Assembly: GCA_000711775.1 (NCBI GenBank) | Contig: ARYC01017478.1 | Location: 1 to 64,000 of the forward strand | Direction: 5' to 3' | Origin: Oxytricha trifallax | Lineage: Eukaryota > Ciliophora > Spirotrichea > Sporadotrichida > Oxytrichidae | Length of the DNA stretch: 64,000 nt | Part shown: in pieces, positions 1 to 11,544 of the stretch | How positions within the stretch are numbered: position 1 is the stretch's first letter | Layout: each line of letters begins with the position of its first letter | Made by a program: the position numbers and the translations under genes | The notes under the pieces: generated by a model | Seen by the model: the letters and a program-made list of their open reading frames with translations, nothing else | The model's database searches: none | Told to the model about the DNA's origin: nothing

Positions 1-1
1 A

Positions 2-382
2 ATCATTGAAAAGTATAAGACTTTTAATCTATGTAACAAACATCACATCAAGACTTTACAAATTGTCTTCCAGTTATATTCCATTTATTTCAAATTTTAC
101 CTTCAACTTATTGAGTAAGCCTCAAAGAAGTTTTTCATTCAGAAGTTATTTAAAGCCACTCTTTTATCAAAGCTCTCTACTTGTACTAAGTTGTAGGAAG
201 TTAGTAAGAACTCCTTAAAGCTCATTCGTTATATGATAATAGTAAAGCAACTAAAGTTTGTATAGAGCTTAAAAGTATTGCTGGTCGATAGATTCAACTA
301 TGAAGTTTGCACGGCTCACCCTCCACACATATCCAAGTTTGAAGACTGTCCTACCAAGTTGATTAGAGGAGTTATGAGCTGA
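2..382 (+). CDS. C-terminal part of an unknown protein, cut by the window edge
   Basis: With TAA/TAG read as Gln the frame is open from the window edge to a TGA at 380-382, about 126 residues. It is rich in Lys, Leu and Phe and has no motif I recognise. The start lies outside the window. Base composition is less AT-rich than the germline DNA further right. An inverted copy of a 17-bp motif also found near 8.1 kb lies inside this frame at 30-46, so the frame could belong to a mobile element. Function unknown. Confidence 0.45.
30..46 (-). repeat. Dispersed motif GTGATGTTTGTTACATA, inverted copy
   Basis: The reverse complement of these 17 bases recurs exactly at 8138-8154. Shorter direct copies lie at 503-517 and 8594-8608. 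A 17-base exact match within 8 kb is unlikely by chance. Confidence 0.6.
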
Positions 383-2322
383 GTAACAATAAGCGTATTT
401 AAGCAAGGCTAGGTAGGTTGTTATTATTAGAAAAAAGAGAATTGCAATTTTTAAAACTAGTGTTGGTAATCTAGGAACTCTTACTTCAATTAAGGTTAAC
501 TGAAAGTGATGTTTGTTTAATTATACATAATTCATATATACTCTATTATAAGAAAAATATTCTGAGTTACCGAACCTTCCCTCTCATTAGAATTTTTGCA
601 ATACTCCTGCTATTATTTGTATTATAGTTTAAGAGAGGAGCTATTTGGATAACTATAGTTTATATATTTAGTCACAGATTAATTCAATCTTAGAGATAAT
701 TTGAAAAAGTGGAAATCTTCCAAAAGGTAGACTTCTTCCAATTGAAAAGTGGACTTCTTCCAGAGCAAAAGTGGACTTCTTCCAGTCCTAAAAGTAGACT
801 TCTTCCAGTTGAAAAAGTGGACTTCTTCCAAAGGAAAAAGTAGACTTCTTCCAATTGTAAGGTAGACTTTCTTCCATCCAAACTTCTAACTCTACCCGTG
901 TTTATTCGTTCCTTATTTCAATAGTTAAAATATATAGAGCCAGCACTATCAAAACAGAATCTCAGCAAGGTCTGAGCAGAATCAAATGCATAGCAGAGTC
1001 AGGCTATAGAGGATCAATGAGGTAGACTTTTTCCATTAAGACTATAATAATAAAAATATTCCCTAGTTTAGGCTGAACTTATTTAGGATATTGTCTCTTC
1101 TATTTAAGCTTTCACCTTCAAGCTAATCAAATGTGATTATATAGCCTGCCAACAATTATAACACATTTGGATAACTTAGAACTATTAAAGAACATATTTT
1201 GAGGTAGGATCAATGGAAAAATATAAGGCCATTTTCTTCAATTTTTTAAGGTCAAAATGGCGGTTAAGGGCACCCAAACATTTCAAGATGGGTTATAGCC
1301 ACTTCCACCCCCAATCGAGTTCCCTCCTTCTATTTCATCGTTCTAAAGTGTATTTGCAACATTTAAGTTGGGGTGGTAGGGTTTGAAGAGGATTAGAAAA
1401 TAATTTTAGTAAAATAATATAAGTCATATTCTATAATCCCTTAGAGATAGTATAGCCACTTTCAAACTTGGAATTGAAAATAAATCCACCCACCCCTCTA
1501 AATCCGCGGTTCCGTAACTTTAAACACTTATTGAATGTTAATGTAATGAGGCTTGGATTTCTAGACGATTAGGAGTGGTTTGGGGAAGATCTAAGACCCA
1601 AGGTAGGACCTCACGGTGCATCCGAGGGAAATGAGAAGGGTCTCTGGAAAGTGTCCTCAGATCAGAAATTGGGTATACCGACCTACCGATCTGAAAGTTG
1701 AAAATCTAAAGTTTCAAAAGCCAACAAACTCACAAATTCCAAGACCTTCCTAGTTGAATATTGATAGGCCAAATATAAAGATATACTGATAAGTGATTTA
1801 TATATATTAAGGGGTTATATCGATAGTGATTGAGTTAGAGCAAAGAGAGTGGTTGGGTTAGAATGATGGTAATGAGTATATGACAGATCTAAGTATAAAA
1901 TATTTATAGTTAATTATATAAAATCTGAATTCAAATATAACTAAGTACCTATCACTTACTTGTCTGTGATTTCCTTCATAAATTCTCTACTTAAACAAAG
2001 TGATGCACAATCATACTAATAATTATCAAAAGTTGACTAACAGATAACGGAGACTATAATGGGTTGTGACATCTACCCAGTAACATCTTTAAAATAGCCG
2101 TCTGACTTACCTTATTTTTAATAGTAATAAGTTTCAATATTAACTTAAATTCAAATTCAATATATGTTAATCTACCCGTAAGTATAATAATGATTCCTTG
2201 CCAATTGTATTTTTGCTTACCTCTCATTAGCCCTCATTCCTAAGAAGAATTTACCTATAACAATAACAATAATAATATTAATGTTAAGATATTAGTAGAA
2301 ACAAGCCAGTGATTAGAGCAGT
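383..2322. other. Stretch without a recognisable gene
   Basis: No frame stays open convincingly here even with only TGA as stop. The stretch holds the minisatellite at 708-878, a further diverged copy of its unit near 1021, and one copy of the GTGATGTTTGTT motif at 506. The rest (about 900-2320) has no repeat or coding signal that I can see. Confidence 0.5.
708..878. repeat. Minisatellite with GTRGACTTCTTCCA core
   Basis: Eight imperfect head-to-tail units of about 19-24 bp share the core GTGGACTTCTTCCA or GTAGACTTCTTCCA, separated by short variable A-rich spacers. A diverged unit lies at 1021-1036. A perfect AGTAGACTTCTTCCA occurs 3.8 kb away inside the zinc-finger part of the gene beginning at 4408. 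Confidence 0.85.
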
Positions 2323-3820
2323 GGCAACTCTCGAAGTAAGGATTTATTATAATTGCTTTAGATATGCGAAGTCCAAAAGCCAGTTCGATTTGCTTCCTTG
2401 TGATCTTTGTGGATAATGGATGCTTAAGCGCACACTGAAGTTGCATTAACAGCGAAAGCATAAACCAATTATGATTGAAGAAGCTACTGCTGATCTAATT
2501 GTTACTCAGACTGACATTTCTGCTTCTCCTTCAAAGATAAATATCCAAGTAAACAATCAGGGATTGGAAGCTGAAAAAACTCAAGACATACCTACTAAAT
2601 AAGTTTAACAAATTGACTAGCGTTGACCTAGATTATGATTTATTTAACTACACTGAACCTTAAGTCAACTTATTGAAGTACTCTTTCAAAGTAAGAGAGA
2701 ACTGGGATCTAAAGTCTTCCCTCACTCCATCACTCAATTGGATATTCCAAACCAATCAGTAAGTTATAAAATTTAAGCAAAATGTAGGCGAGATTAATGA
2801 AAGCAGTGGATGTATTGGAAGACACTGCAGATGGTGAGATTGAACGAAAGATATACATAGAATTTATGCTACAGCCTGAACAACTTCAAGAACTCAAAGA
2901 CTTGCTCTATAATACAACCTTCCTTTCATTACTAAATAAGCGTTATGGTGAGATTGCCGATGGTAAGATTTATTATATATCTCAGCTTATCTATAGAGAG
3001 AATGCCTAAGCAAGTACTCAAGATTTTCAATCCCTTAAAGGCAACTGTATTTCAAAGCTATTTAAATGGGCTCCGCAAGAGTCTATCTAAAATTTTCTAG
3101 GCATTCATCAACGAATACAACAGTGATGTGGTTGAACAGCTTTCCTATTTTAAAGTCTTAAAAGGAATCCACCTTGACTTATTTGAGTTCTTTAAAGTTG
3201 AAAGATTCTAAGTTGTCGATTTTAATACCTCTATCGTCTGGAAGCCTGGTAAATTCAAGTAGCGTACTCGCAAGGGCAACAAACCATAAAATCCTTCAAG
3301 ACATCATATACAGTCAGCTAGAGCTTTAATATCTCAAGGTCTGCGTGTTGCCATGATATTTTAATCACTTGCCAATTTCTTTGTTAATATTCCACATAGA
3401 CCTCATACTTCAAGATTCGCTTGTCTAAATATCTTACTTGATAAATGGTTGCAGGAGAACAAAGCTGTGAGGAGTGTTGGATCCAAGAGCTCTAAGGGCT
3501 CAAGACTGTTAAGTATTGCGAGATAGCTGGAAGATCAGCTCTGGATTTTGCTGGACCCGAATGCCAAAGTCGTCAAAAGTGACAATGCTGACAAACGAGG
3601 AAGAGAAGTATACCATGACATTGAGGATAGGAAGACATATCAACCCAAGTTGAAGCCCAGACTTCAGAAGCAATTGGATAAGGCTAGGAAGACTCTTAAC
3701 CTACCCAATTTGAGTGAGCGCAATAAATGCAACCCCAAAACAACTTTCTATATCAAGAAAGGCTTTTAAGATCTTTGGGTGTATGATTGCAATTGCAAAA
3801 TCCACAAGCTTCAAATATGA
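2323..3820 (+). pseudogene. Decayed zinc-finger gene of unknown family
   Basis: Four overlapping open stretches in shifting frames make one protein of about 480 residues. It begins with a C2H2 finger near 2396-2455 (C-x2-C, then H-x4-H), followed by an acidic/polar linker, a stretch with DLDYDLFNY and ENWDLKSSL, one with EDTADGEIERKIYIEF, and a basic C-terminal half of 273 codons that is fully open from ATG 3002 to TGA 3818-3820. Frame changes near 2625, 2795 and 3000 do not coincide with clear GT...AG introns, so I call it a pseudogene. Unsplit IESs are an alternative. The C-terminal half matches no family I know. Like the next gene it opens with a C2H2 finger, a combination also seen in the TBE zinc-finger/kinase ORF. 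Confidence 0.5.
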
Positions 3821-4407
3821 GAACAGGTTGCTATATATCTTGATTACTAGATATGAAGAACCTCACAAGCTTCCCATTTGAAAAAAATCTAAACTAAAAA
3901 GATTAATTTCCCCTAATCCATTCACTAACCACTGTCTCTTTAATTCTTAGAATGTTAATTATGTCTTTCGTATATTAATAGTTAGCTTTAAGGTTTGAAA
4001 TAGCTATCTAATCTCCATATCTATATTCTGCTTCCTTTACACTAACTATTACCATTAATAATTATCATACCCTCGTGGAGATTTTTCTACTATTATTTCG
4101 TGGGCGATTTGTACTCTACCAATATCTCTCATGCATAGTTAAGTATATATTCTCACTCATCAACGATTAAGCTTTAAGCTAATGCTGATATATGTGATAA
4201 ACTTCCATTGATAAATTTTATAAAATCCCTTACTATTAATGCTTTGCAAGGGTCTATGATTGTAATTATATTTCAATAGAGTTTTAACTTTACCCGCTTA
4301 TTTAAAATGGTAAATATTAAGGGAAACAAATCTTAATAAGCTATCATAAACTAACCGGCACCTTTTTTTCCAAAACACATCGGCTTTTGGAACTATTCCT
4401 CTGGTGA
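3821..4407. other. Spacer between two zinc-finger genes
   Basis: AT-rich with no sustained frame. An in-frame TGA at 4405-4407 bounds the next reading frame. The N-terminus of that gene may lie here in another frame. Confidence 0.4.
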
Positions 4408-7400
4408 CTCAGATGCCCAATAGCAGGATGCGATAAACTCTATGAAGTCAAGTCGAGCTTTTATAAACACCTTAATTCCCATTCAAAATCAGATGGAATA
4501 AACTGGCAATCTAATTTCAAAGAAGTAATCTGCTAAGAATGCGGCAATTATTTTAGCTCTTTAGATAGTATGAGAAAGCATTAGTGCAAAGTTTAAAATA
4601 TTATTGAAAAGACTAAAGCTATAGAGAAATTCTTTAGAGAAAGTAGACTTCTTCCAAATCTACTATTCAGTCTTGTAAAGTATAAAGTAAGTAAATTACT
4701 TCCCAGTTTAATTTTATATGAGGTTTGTGAAAGAATCAAGATCATGAGAATGAAGAGGAAGAAAAAGAAGCTATCACAACTAATTTATCAAAAAGTTCCT
4801 TTTCACATTTTCGTTATCAGACGGTGAGCGAGTTATCAAATGAGAAAGTTAATATAGGAAAATCTTCCCTTCATTAAGTGTTGACTCAAAAACCTGACAA
4901 CTAGAATTCTCCTAAGGAAATACTAAAATAAGGCCTGCCTCCTATCACATAACTTGGGAGTATCAGCCATTGCTTTAAAAATGAAAATCATCAAGGTGAT
5001 TATATTCAAAGTCCTTCATTGAAATCGGATATGCAGTAGTCATAAGCTTTGGAAAAACAAATTTCCTAAACAACTCAGCAATAACTTTTACTTAAACCAG
5101 TAGAGTAAAGATCTCATAACTAAATTGGCTTCTAAAGTCTTTCGAAGAAGCTATAAATTGTTTCAAATTAAAGTGGGTTATAAGATTGAATTAAGCAGAG
5201 TTTATTCCTGTCAAGCCAATTATTGGATAGAAAAAGTAAAATCCAATTGCATCACTAATGGGGTCTGTTAACCTATTCCTCAACTAAAATTCTGGCTAGT
5301 AGATTATTCATCCTTTGGCTTTTAAATCTTTGCCAATGTCTAATGCCAAGATATATTATCAATCACCAATTCCTAATTAAAAGGATATTATCTAATCATA
5401 AAAGTATCAAGCACTTTCAGCTGTAAGTTATTAGCATTAATAATAACGACCGCCTAACACTAATCCTCACCTTCCAATTAATGCACTTAATATAAAGAAG
5501 CAACCGATAATTCTTTTATAGATGAAGGATTCATAAAAGCAAATACTCGAATAATAAGGTACAATTGATGATACTCAATGAATACTTATAGTCAAAGAGT
5601 TAAGTAAAATCTTAAATGAAATCTTAACAAATATTAAAAGAGAATCTAACAAAAAAATCCAAGGAAAAAAAAAAAGAGAATCTAACTATTAATGGGGAGA
5701 TATTAATGAGGTCAAACTCAAAGAGTAAGGAACGTCACTTATTCATGATTATATCACAAGGTCAAAGTACTAACTTGATATGCCAAAAGAACTGAAAGAG
5801 AGCACGGCTTAAATTGAATATGGAGAAATCACTTATGGTAGCCTGGAAAAAATTATCTCTTCCTTCAAAGATTGTGGCTTCTCAAATCAATCAGTGTTTA
5901 TGGATATTGGTTCTGGTTTTGGACAAGTGAACTTCTAGGTGGCATTCCTTCATTAATGTAAAAGCGTAGGTATAGAGATTGTTTAGAATAGGGTAATATT
6001 TTCTTCAAATAAATTGTTAGAGTTTCAGATGAAATTTGGGAAGTAGAAACATATACTAAATATACTTAATCTCCTTGAGTTTCATTGTGCAGATATCGAG
6101 ACATTTCAATCTCTTTAAACTCCTGAAAATGTAAGAATCACTCACGTATATTCATTTGACAAAGTCATGGCTAACAAAACTCGGCAGATGATCGTTAACC
6201 TTATTAACATATGCCCTTGGGTAAAAGCACTTGCCTGGACTTAAAATGAAAAATCTACATTCACTAAACTCAAATTAAAAGAATTCAAATTGGTTGACAC
6301 AATAAAACAATGTTCAATGCAAGGAGGCAATGAAAATTTTAACTTCTATGTATACAGCAGGAACAAACAAAACGAAGTATCGAGATCATTAGAGAATACA
6401 AACTGCTAGAAGAGATCAAAGGAAGATTATTCGTAAGGATCTGAATCGATTACAATTATAGAAAAGCCATATGACTGGAGCAAGACATTTTCGAACGCTA
6501 TTTTAAAAGTGAAAGCTACAGAGCAGGAAGAACGACTCGATGAAATATCGATCATCTCTAGCGATGATGAGTAACGAGAAATTACAGATGGCTTGTAGTA
6601 AAATATAATGATTTATGATACGAAGATATAACAAGAATAAACCTTGTCAATTGAATTTCAGCAGTGTCTTGATAAAATCGTGCAAATGAGAAACAATTGC
6701 AACATATTTAATCAAGGACTTGAATTTGCATTGAAATTACAACAACCCAATCACAAGAATGTTAATAGCTTGATAGCTCAGCATAATGAAAATAGCAGTA
6801 GCCTGCATAGTGCATCCAATATAGAAAGATTTATTAGCAAGGAAAATTTTAGTAAGCTTTCTTAATAATAATAGAAAGAGCTACAGTCTTCGATTTATGC
6901 TTACAACATGGAGTTAAAAAAAGAAAAAGTAATTAAAGCTTGTCTCTAGTAAATCTATAGGGAGTAATAAGATATAATGGAAAGGCACAAAGAAGCAAAA
7001 GCTAATGCTGATGAGGCGTCATTGGAAATTGACCTAATGTGTTCTTACGAGTTAAAGAATAGGTCTCTAAAATTAATTTCAAAAATTGCCTCTGGTTCGT
7101 TTGGTAGAGTATACAAATGCTAGTGCCTTTATGGAAACTAGCTTTATAACCCTAGCCTACCAAGAATGTTCGTAGCAGTGAAGGTTCCTATTAATAGTTA
7201 AAATACCTATGACAACGAGATTTTTTAGCTGGGCAAACTTAATAATACCCAAGATCCTTCTTTAAGATTTATTGCGAAAATGCTTGGGGAAATCCAATAC
7301 TTCAAAACTAATGCCTTAGTCCTTGAATATTATCCTCAAGTTCTGTTTCGGGTAATATAGACACAGCTAGTTAAAACCAGATAGTTTAAATCTCCTATGG

Positions 7401-7884
7401 CATTATTCAAGCAGTGACCCTTGCTCATAAAATAAATATCGTACACCAAGATATTAAGCCTGAAAACATTCTGCTGAATAACAATTTCGTTCCTAAATTA
7501 TGTGACTGGGGAATGTCTAATACGAATCATGGAAGCACTTTAGGATATCAAGCTCCTGAAATTTTGAGCGTTGATATCTCCAATATAGAGGCTATGAAAA
7601 AGCTGAACTCATGAGCTCTTGGAATAACTCTTTACTAGCTTTCCTCCAAAGGTTAATTTCCAGTTCCATATGAATAGTTGGTTGAAATGGTACACCAAAA
7701 AAGAAAATTTAGCATGGGAAAACATATTTAGAATCCAGAGAACGAATATCTCAAAATCATCAAGGGCTTGTTAGCTATTGATCCAAATGATCGAATGCTA
7801 CCATAGGAAGCGTTGGGCTCAGTATTGTATGAAGATATACCTACTTAATATATAACGACTCTAGATGTCTCTAAGCTCACTTGA
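4408..7884 (+). pseudogene. Zinc-finger / DOT1-like methyltransferase / protein-kinase fusion, two lesions
   Basis: Order of parts: a C2H2 finger (C-x4-C...H) and a C-x2-C...H-x-C finger (4414-4580); a Q/N-rich linker; a methyltransferase domain from about 5890, with SAM-binding motif DIGSGFGQVNFQVAF followed by GIEIVQN, closest to DOT1/H3K79-type enzymes; a Gln/Lys-rich linker; and a kinase from about 7070. The kinase has GSGS-type loop residues (ASGSFGRVY), VAVK, HQDIKPEN and DWG in place of DFG, then APE. One frame is open for about 700 codons (5201-7340) once a 33-nt intron at 5559-5591 is removed. Introns of about 47 nt (4687-4733) and 26 nt (near 5174-5199) also repair the frame. Two lesions remain: a 1-nt frameshift near 7340 in the kinase hinge, and TGA at 7612-7614 where kinases have the Trp of the W-x-L-G motif. 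Sequence error or read-through would make it intact. HQD and DWG are unusual catalytic motifs. Domain assignment rests on motifs only. Confidence 0.7.
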
Positions 7885-8137
7885 TTCAGCAGTTAAACAT
7901 TTTAAGACTTAGTTAATTTTTAAGTAACATTATTTACACTTTATCATTGCATACTATTATTAATCTTTTCATCAATTTCATGCAAGTTTGATTATTGAAT
8001 CTGGGAATTCTTGATAAAGAAGATTGGGAATTTTTATAGGTATACATATAAGGTGTTGGATATTAGAGAAGGGTATTTGTAATAATAAAAATGTACTTGT
8101 AATATTTATTAGTATAGGTACCTAAAAGCTAGTTTAA

Positions 8138-8154
8138 GTGATGTTTGTTACATA
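8138..8154 (+). repeat. Dispersed motif GTGATGTTTGTTACATA, direct copy
   Basis: Exact 17-base inverted partner of 30-46. It lies about 250 bp downstream of the DOT1/kinase gene. Confidence 0.6.
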
Positions 8155-8593
8155 CTCAAATTGATGTTTGTTTCAAGACCCCAAGTTGCAAACATAATAA
8201 TTTTCCAGTATTTAAAAGTCTTCCTGGAATCAATTTTTTACAGGGATAAAGGATCTAAATTTGTTTCAGGGTACTATAAACTCAAGTCTGCTCTCACTGA
8301 ATAATTCTGGATTTGAGCAGGAAATGTTTGGAAATCTTGAGCAAGGTTTTTCAAAGGATTTGATCAAAATTTTAGGATTTTTTGAGACAAAATTTCAAAG
8401 AGGACTTTCATACTAATAGCGAAGACTTGCTAATCAAACCTAAACTTTTTACTTTCCAACTCGATGTTTTCTTAGAACTATAGACTCAAATTTCATGAAT
8501 TGAAGATGTGAATTTAAGAGCGATTCTTAAAGAAATTTTATCGAAAAACAAGGAAACCTAGACTTAATAAGTTGGAGATCATTTTAGTAAAAA

Positions 8594-8608
8594 GTGATGT
8601 TTGTTACA
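8594..8608 (+). repeat. Dispersed motif GTGATGTTTGTTACA, third copy
   Basis: Fifteen bases identical to 8138-8152, preceded by A-rich sequence like the copies at 503 and 8138. Confidence 0.5.
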
Positions 8609-8847
8609 AAAGTTTGCCACTCAAGATTCTCAATAAGTTTCCAAGATTTTTTTGGGAATTCCACTCAAACTTTAGAGAGTATTTTGAGAAGCTAAAGCCA
8701 GGCTGGCTGATAAATTTCTTGGACTTCAAGAGGCAGGGTTGTAATTCGAGTGGCGATGAGTTTAGAGGCTGTGAAAGTTTAAAGCTTAAAAGATAGAGAG
8801 TAGAGTTGGAAGTTGGAGAGAATTTTTAAGTCAAATTAAATGTTAAC

Positions 8848-9258
8848 TCAGTGCTCAAGATTTTCATTGAAGCCCTTACAGAATCTCTTGTTTTTATCAG
8901 GCTTTTCAAACCTCTGGCTGACAACTCGGGAGTCGTCTCGCATCTAGTGATCTTCAAGAAGATAAGCAGGGTCGATGTCCTTGCTAAGTTTGATGAAAGG
9001 CCTGCCATCCTTGCTACAAACCAAGACCTCAGCTTACGAATACTTCTTGGCTTTGAGTTTCAAATTTATGCTGGACTCGTTCTTAAGTATCACGCTGACC
9101 TCCGCGGTTTGCTCGTACTCTTGGGAAAGCCTCTGAGGAATCTGCATTGAATTGATGTCTGGCTTCACAGGGTACTGGAGCTTAATGTTGTACTGGTTCT
9201 CCATGTTCAGGTTATACTCGAGACTCACGTTGAAGTAGTCGGCCTCCTGGGATTCCAT
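8848..9258 (-). CDS. Small unknown protein (136 aa)
   Basis: ATG at 9258, TGA at 8848-8850, 137 codons with internal TAA and TAG as Gln. The product begins MESQEADYFNVSLEY and is polar and charged, with no signal peptide or membrane segment. It has no family signature I recognise. GC content is clearly higher than the flanks and the sequence upstream of the ATG drops abruptly to AT-rich, as expected for a macronuclear-destined gene. The next gene lies about 200 bp upstream on the same strand. A 300-nt plus-strand ORF over the same bases is its antisense shadow. Confidence 0.65.
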
Positions 9259-9460
9259 TTAGAAATTTTTAAGAATAATAATAATATTAGGCGGTTGATT
9301 AAATATCCAATTAAGGATTCATAGCGAGTTAAAATTTATATGAAACCGTTTGAGGGAGTTAAGTGTTTGAGAAAGGGTCAAGGCCAGAGGCGCTTGAAAT
9401 TAGGGTGAGTGAGATATTTGAATCTCAGAGAGAGGAAGCTAGTAGCAAGCGACCTGCATC

Positions 9461-11073
9461 TCAGTTGGCAATTTGTGTTTAGGGTTGTATCATGCTCGTG
9501 TTCAGGCTACCAGAAAACTTCTGACTGGGAGGGTTCATATTGAAATTGCCTGGAGTCGACTGAGTTCTTAAGGAGTCAGGAATGATATTGCGTTTAATCC
9601 TCTTGATGTTCATCTGCACGATCTCTTGGTCGGTGAACTGCTCGTTAACTTGGATCGAGCCTAAGGGAAATGAGGGCGAGGTAAAGGTGTTCTGGGGTCT
9701 CTCGGGCCTCTTGCGAGTCTTGGCTCCATGATTCAATAAGTGGAGAGCCCGACCTCTGGTACTTGGATTCAGATTCACGGCATTCGCAAGGAGGTTGTAC
9801 ATATCGCTCTGGATCTGGACGAACTTGTTCTTGCCAATCGACTTCATGTCCTTTCTTTTCTGGAGGCCTTCCTTAATGTTCTTGGGGAAGAACTCCGGCT
9901 TTAGAGTGTTGATGATCTAAATTCAAGTTTTAAATTCGATAATAAAAATGGATACATTGTAAAGGAACTGCCGATTAACTGATCGCTTGTCTCCAATCTT
10001 GGGGAGATACCTTCTTACAGTTTCATCGTTCTTTAACTGTAAGATAAGTGAGGTCACTGTTAACTCGTTCAGCTTAGGCACGTTGATGATCCTCACTTCC
10101 TGGTTGAGAAGCAACTATAATTTCATGTAACAGAAATCAATCTTACTTTCTTATTGCCTGCAAACACATCTCGTAAAAATTCTATCGTGCATTCCTGATA
10201 AGGAGGCAAGTAATACTAACCTATGAAAAAGTTTAGCGCGGCTTCTTACCTTGGTTCAGCAAGATGTTATAGATCTCCTTCTTGGACTTCAATAGCTGGG
10301 CCAGGTCAGAAGTGGGCACCTGCATAATTCCGAGTTGCTCCTGGTTATATTGGATTTTGAATTCTCTCTAAGGCTTAATGTAAATTTAATCATTGAAATT
10401 CTCTCTCATTTGAGTTGCCCCAGAACTCCTAAACTGCTTCACCTCCTCGTAGCCTGCGCTGTAGTGCTGGTAGTTGTTGGATCTGCTAGCGAAGCCTGAA
10501 GGCGTGTTGGTTGAGAGACCGTTCCCTCCCATTTAGAGCGTGGACGAGGGAGGATTATTGATTCTAAATTAATTAGGGGTTCTATTCGAAACATCTGGAT
10601 TGCTAGACGATTACATTCTGTCAATACTCCCATCATCCTTGTCCTCGACTTCGTTGGGGTTGTAGTGAGAGTCCTCGTTTCCAATCACGTTGGGCTGGTG
10701 GAACTGATTGGCATGAGGGCTGAAGGTGGCGTTGGTCTGGTCGTCTTCCTGCATTTGAACATCGGAGGGTTTAATCAATTGCTTCTACTCATTCTGCATT
10801 TGCCCTAACTCCTATCTCTAGGCAGCTTCCTAAATATTGTTAGTTTGAAAATCTTACAACGCATTTATCAAAGCGGCCTAATGGTCTTCTCTCTGAAGCC
10901 TGAATCGAGGGAGGGTTTGAATTGTTCAGGCCTTCGAACTGCTGGACTATGTTTTGAATGGACTGGTTGGCTTGCTATTGGTTGCTGATATCAATACTAT
11001 CTAGGATCTCTCCTTCCTCCAAAGAGTTGGAGCTCATCATTATACTCACATCAATAGGCTGATATGAATACAT
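9461..11073 (-). CDS. Unknown protein with four mini-introns
   Basis: The frame opens at ATG 11073 (a second Met pair lies at 11040) and ends at TGA 9461-9463, giving about 490 residues. Four GT...AG introns keep one frame: 10830-10857 (28 nt, with a CTAAC branch-like site), 10195-10220 (26), 10115-10146 (32) and 9917-9955 (39). The N-terminal half is Asn/Gln/Ser-rich and probably disordered. The C-terminal half is more ordered, with a repeated LLNQ-type element and a basic Lys/Arg segment. No catalytic motif or known family is visible. GC content near 48 percent is the highest in the window, which supports selection as a coding gene. It has no obvious IES. Confidence 0.7.
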
Positions 11074-11103
11074 CAGTTAAAATGAGATTTATAATATTGA
11101 ATG

Positions 11104-11403
11104 TAATTTAATAATATTGTAGGAATACATTCGATTTGGGAAAATGAATTTAAATTAAATTAATTAAATATTAAAATCATGGCAGTTATCAAAACCAAAG
11201 TGACTCAAAATTCAAAAATAAATGGATTCTACGGTAGATCCCGAAATTTCAGCTGGACTTTATTATTGGCAATATCCCTGAATCATCCCAGGAAGCGAGA
11301 TATTTTGATTTTGAGCTAACTCCCAAAAATAGTATAATGAGTTTTTCTCGCTTGGGTGATGAGATAAATTCATTATAGCAATAACAACCACCGTCTCATT
11401 TTT
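11104..11403. mobile_element. Diverged foldback element, left part, split by TBE-a
   Basis: Matches the left arm of the foldback element at 25110-25539 in order: TATTGTAGGAATACATT, GGCAGTTA, AGCTGGACTTTA and GAAGCGAG. The right arm appears to continue after TBE-a, where GCGGTCAATAATAATAAA (15561 on) resembles CGGTCAATAGTAAA of the other copy. The two arms are poorly matched, so this is an old copy. Confidence 0.45.
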
Positions 11404-11406
11404 AAT

Positions 11407-11530
11407 CAAAACCCCAAAACCCTTTCAGTAGTTTGATTGAGTTTTTGATTGATAAAAGTAGACTATTAGTGCATACATTATTAAGGTTTTAATAGGGTTT
11501 ATGTAGGGGTTTAATGTTTAAATATTAGTA
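11407..11530 (+). repeat. TBE-a left terminal inverted repeat
   Basis: About 124 bp, roughly 90 percent identical to the reverse complement of 15434-15557 by eye. The outermost bases are two C4A4-like telomeric units. Confidence 0.85.
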
Positions 11531-11544
11531 GTTTAAGTGAGCAT

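Larger units (their letters stand above)
7885..8847. other. Non-coding stretch with GTGATGTTTGTTACA repeats
   Basis: No convincing reading frame on either strand. The notable content is two direct copies of the GTGATGTTTGTTACA motif (8138 and 8594) and a partial copy near 8162. Confidence 0.45.

Noticed and set aside
2255-2461. Minus-strand ORF of 68 codons
   Set aside because: Antisense to the C2H2 finger region, which has a clear motif on the plus strand.
7612-7614. TGA reassigned to Trp in this organism
   Set aside because: TGG encodes Trp throughout the same gene, and TGA ends all well-bounded frames here.
8851-9150. Plus-strand ORF of 99 codons
   Set aside because: Antisense of the small minus-strand gene at 8848-9258, which has the better start, stop and composition.
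11407-11430. C4A4 repeats read as a true telomere or chromosome end
   Set aside because: Only two units, inside terminal inverted repeats with flanking target duplications and continuous sequence beyond.
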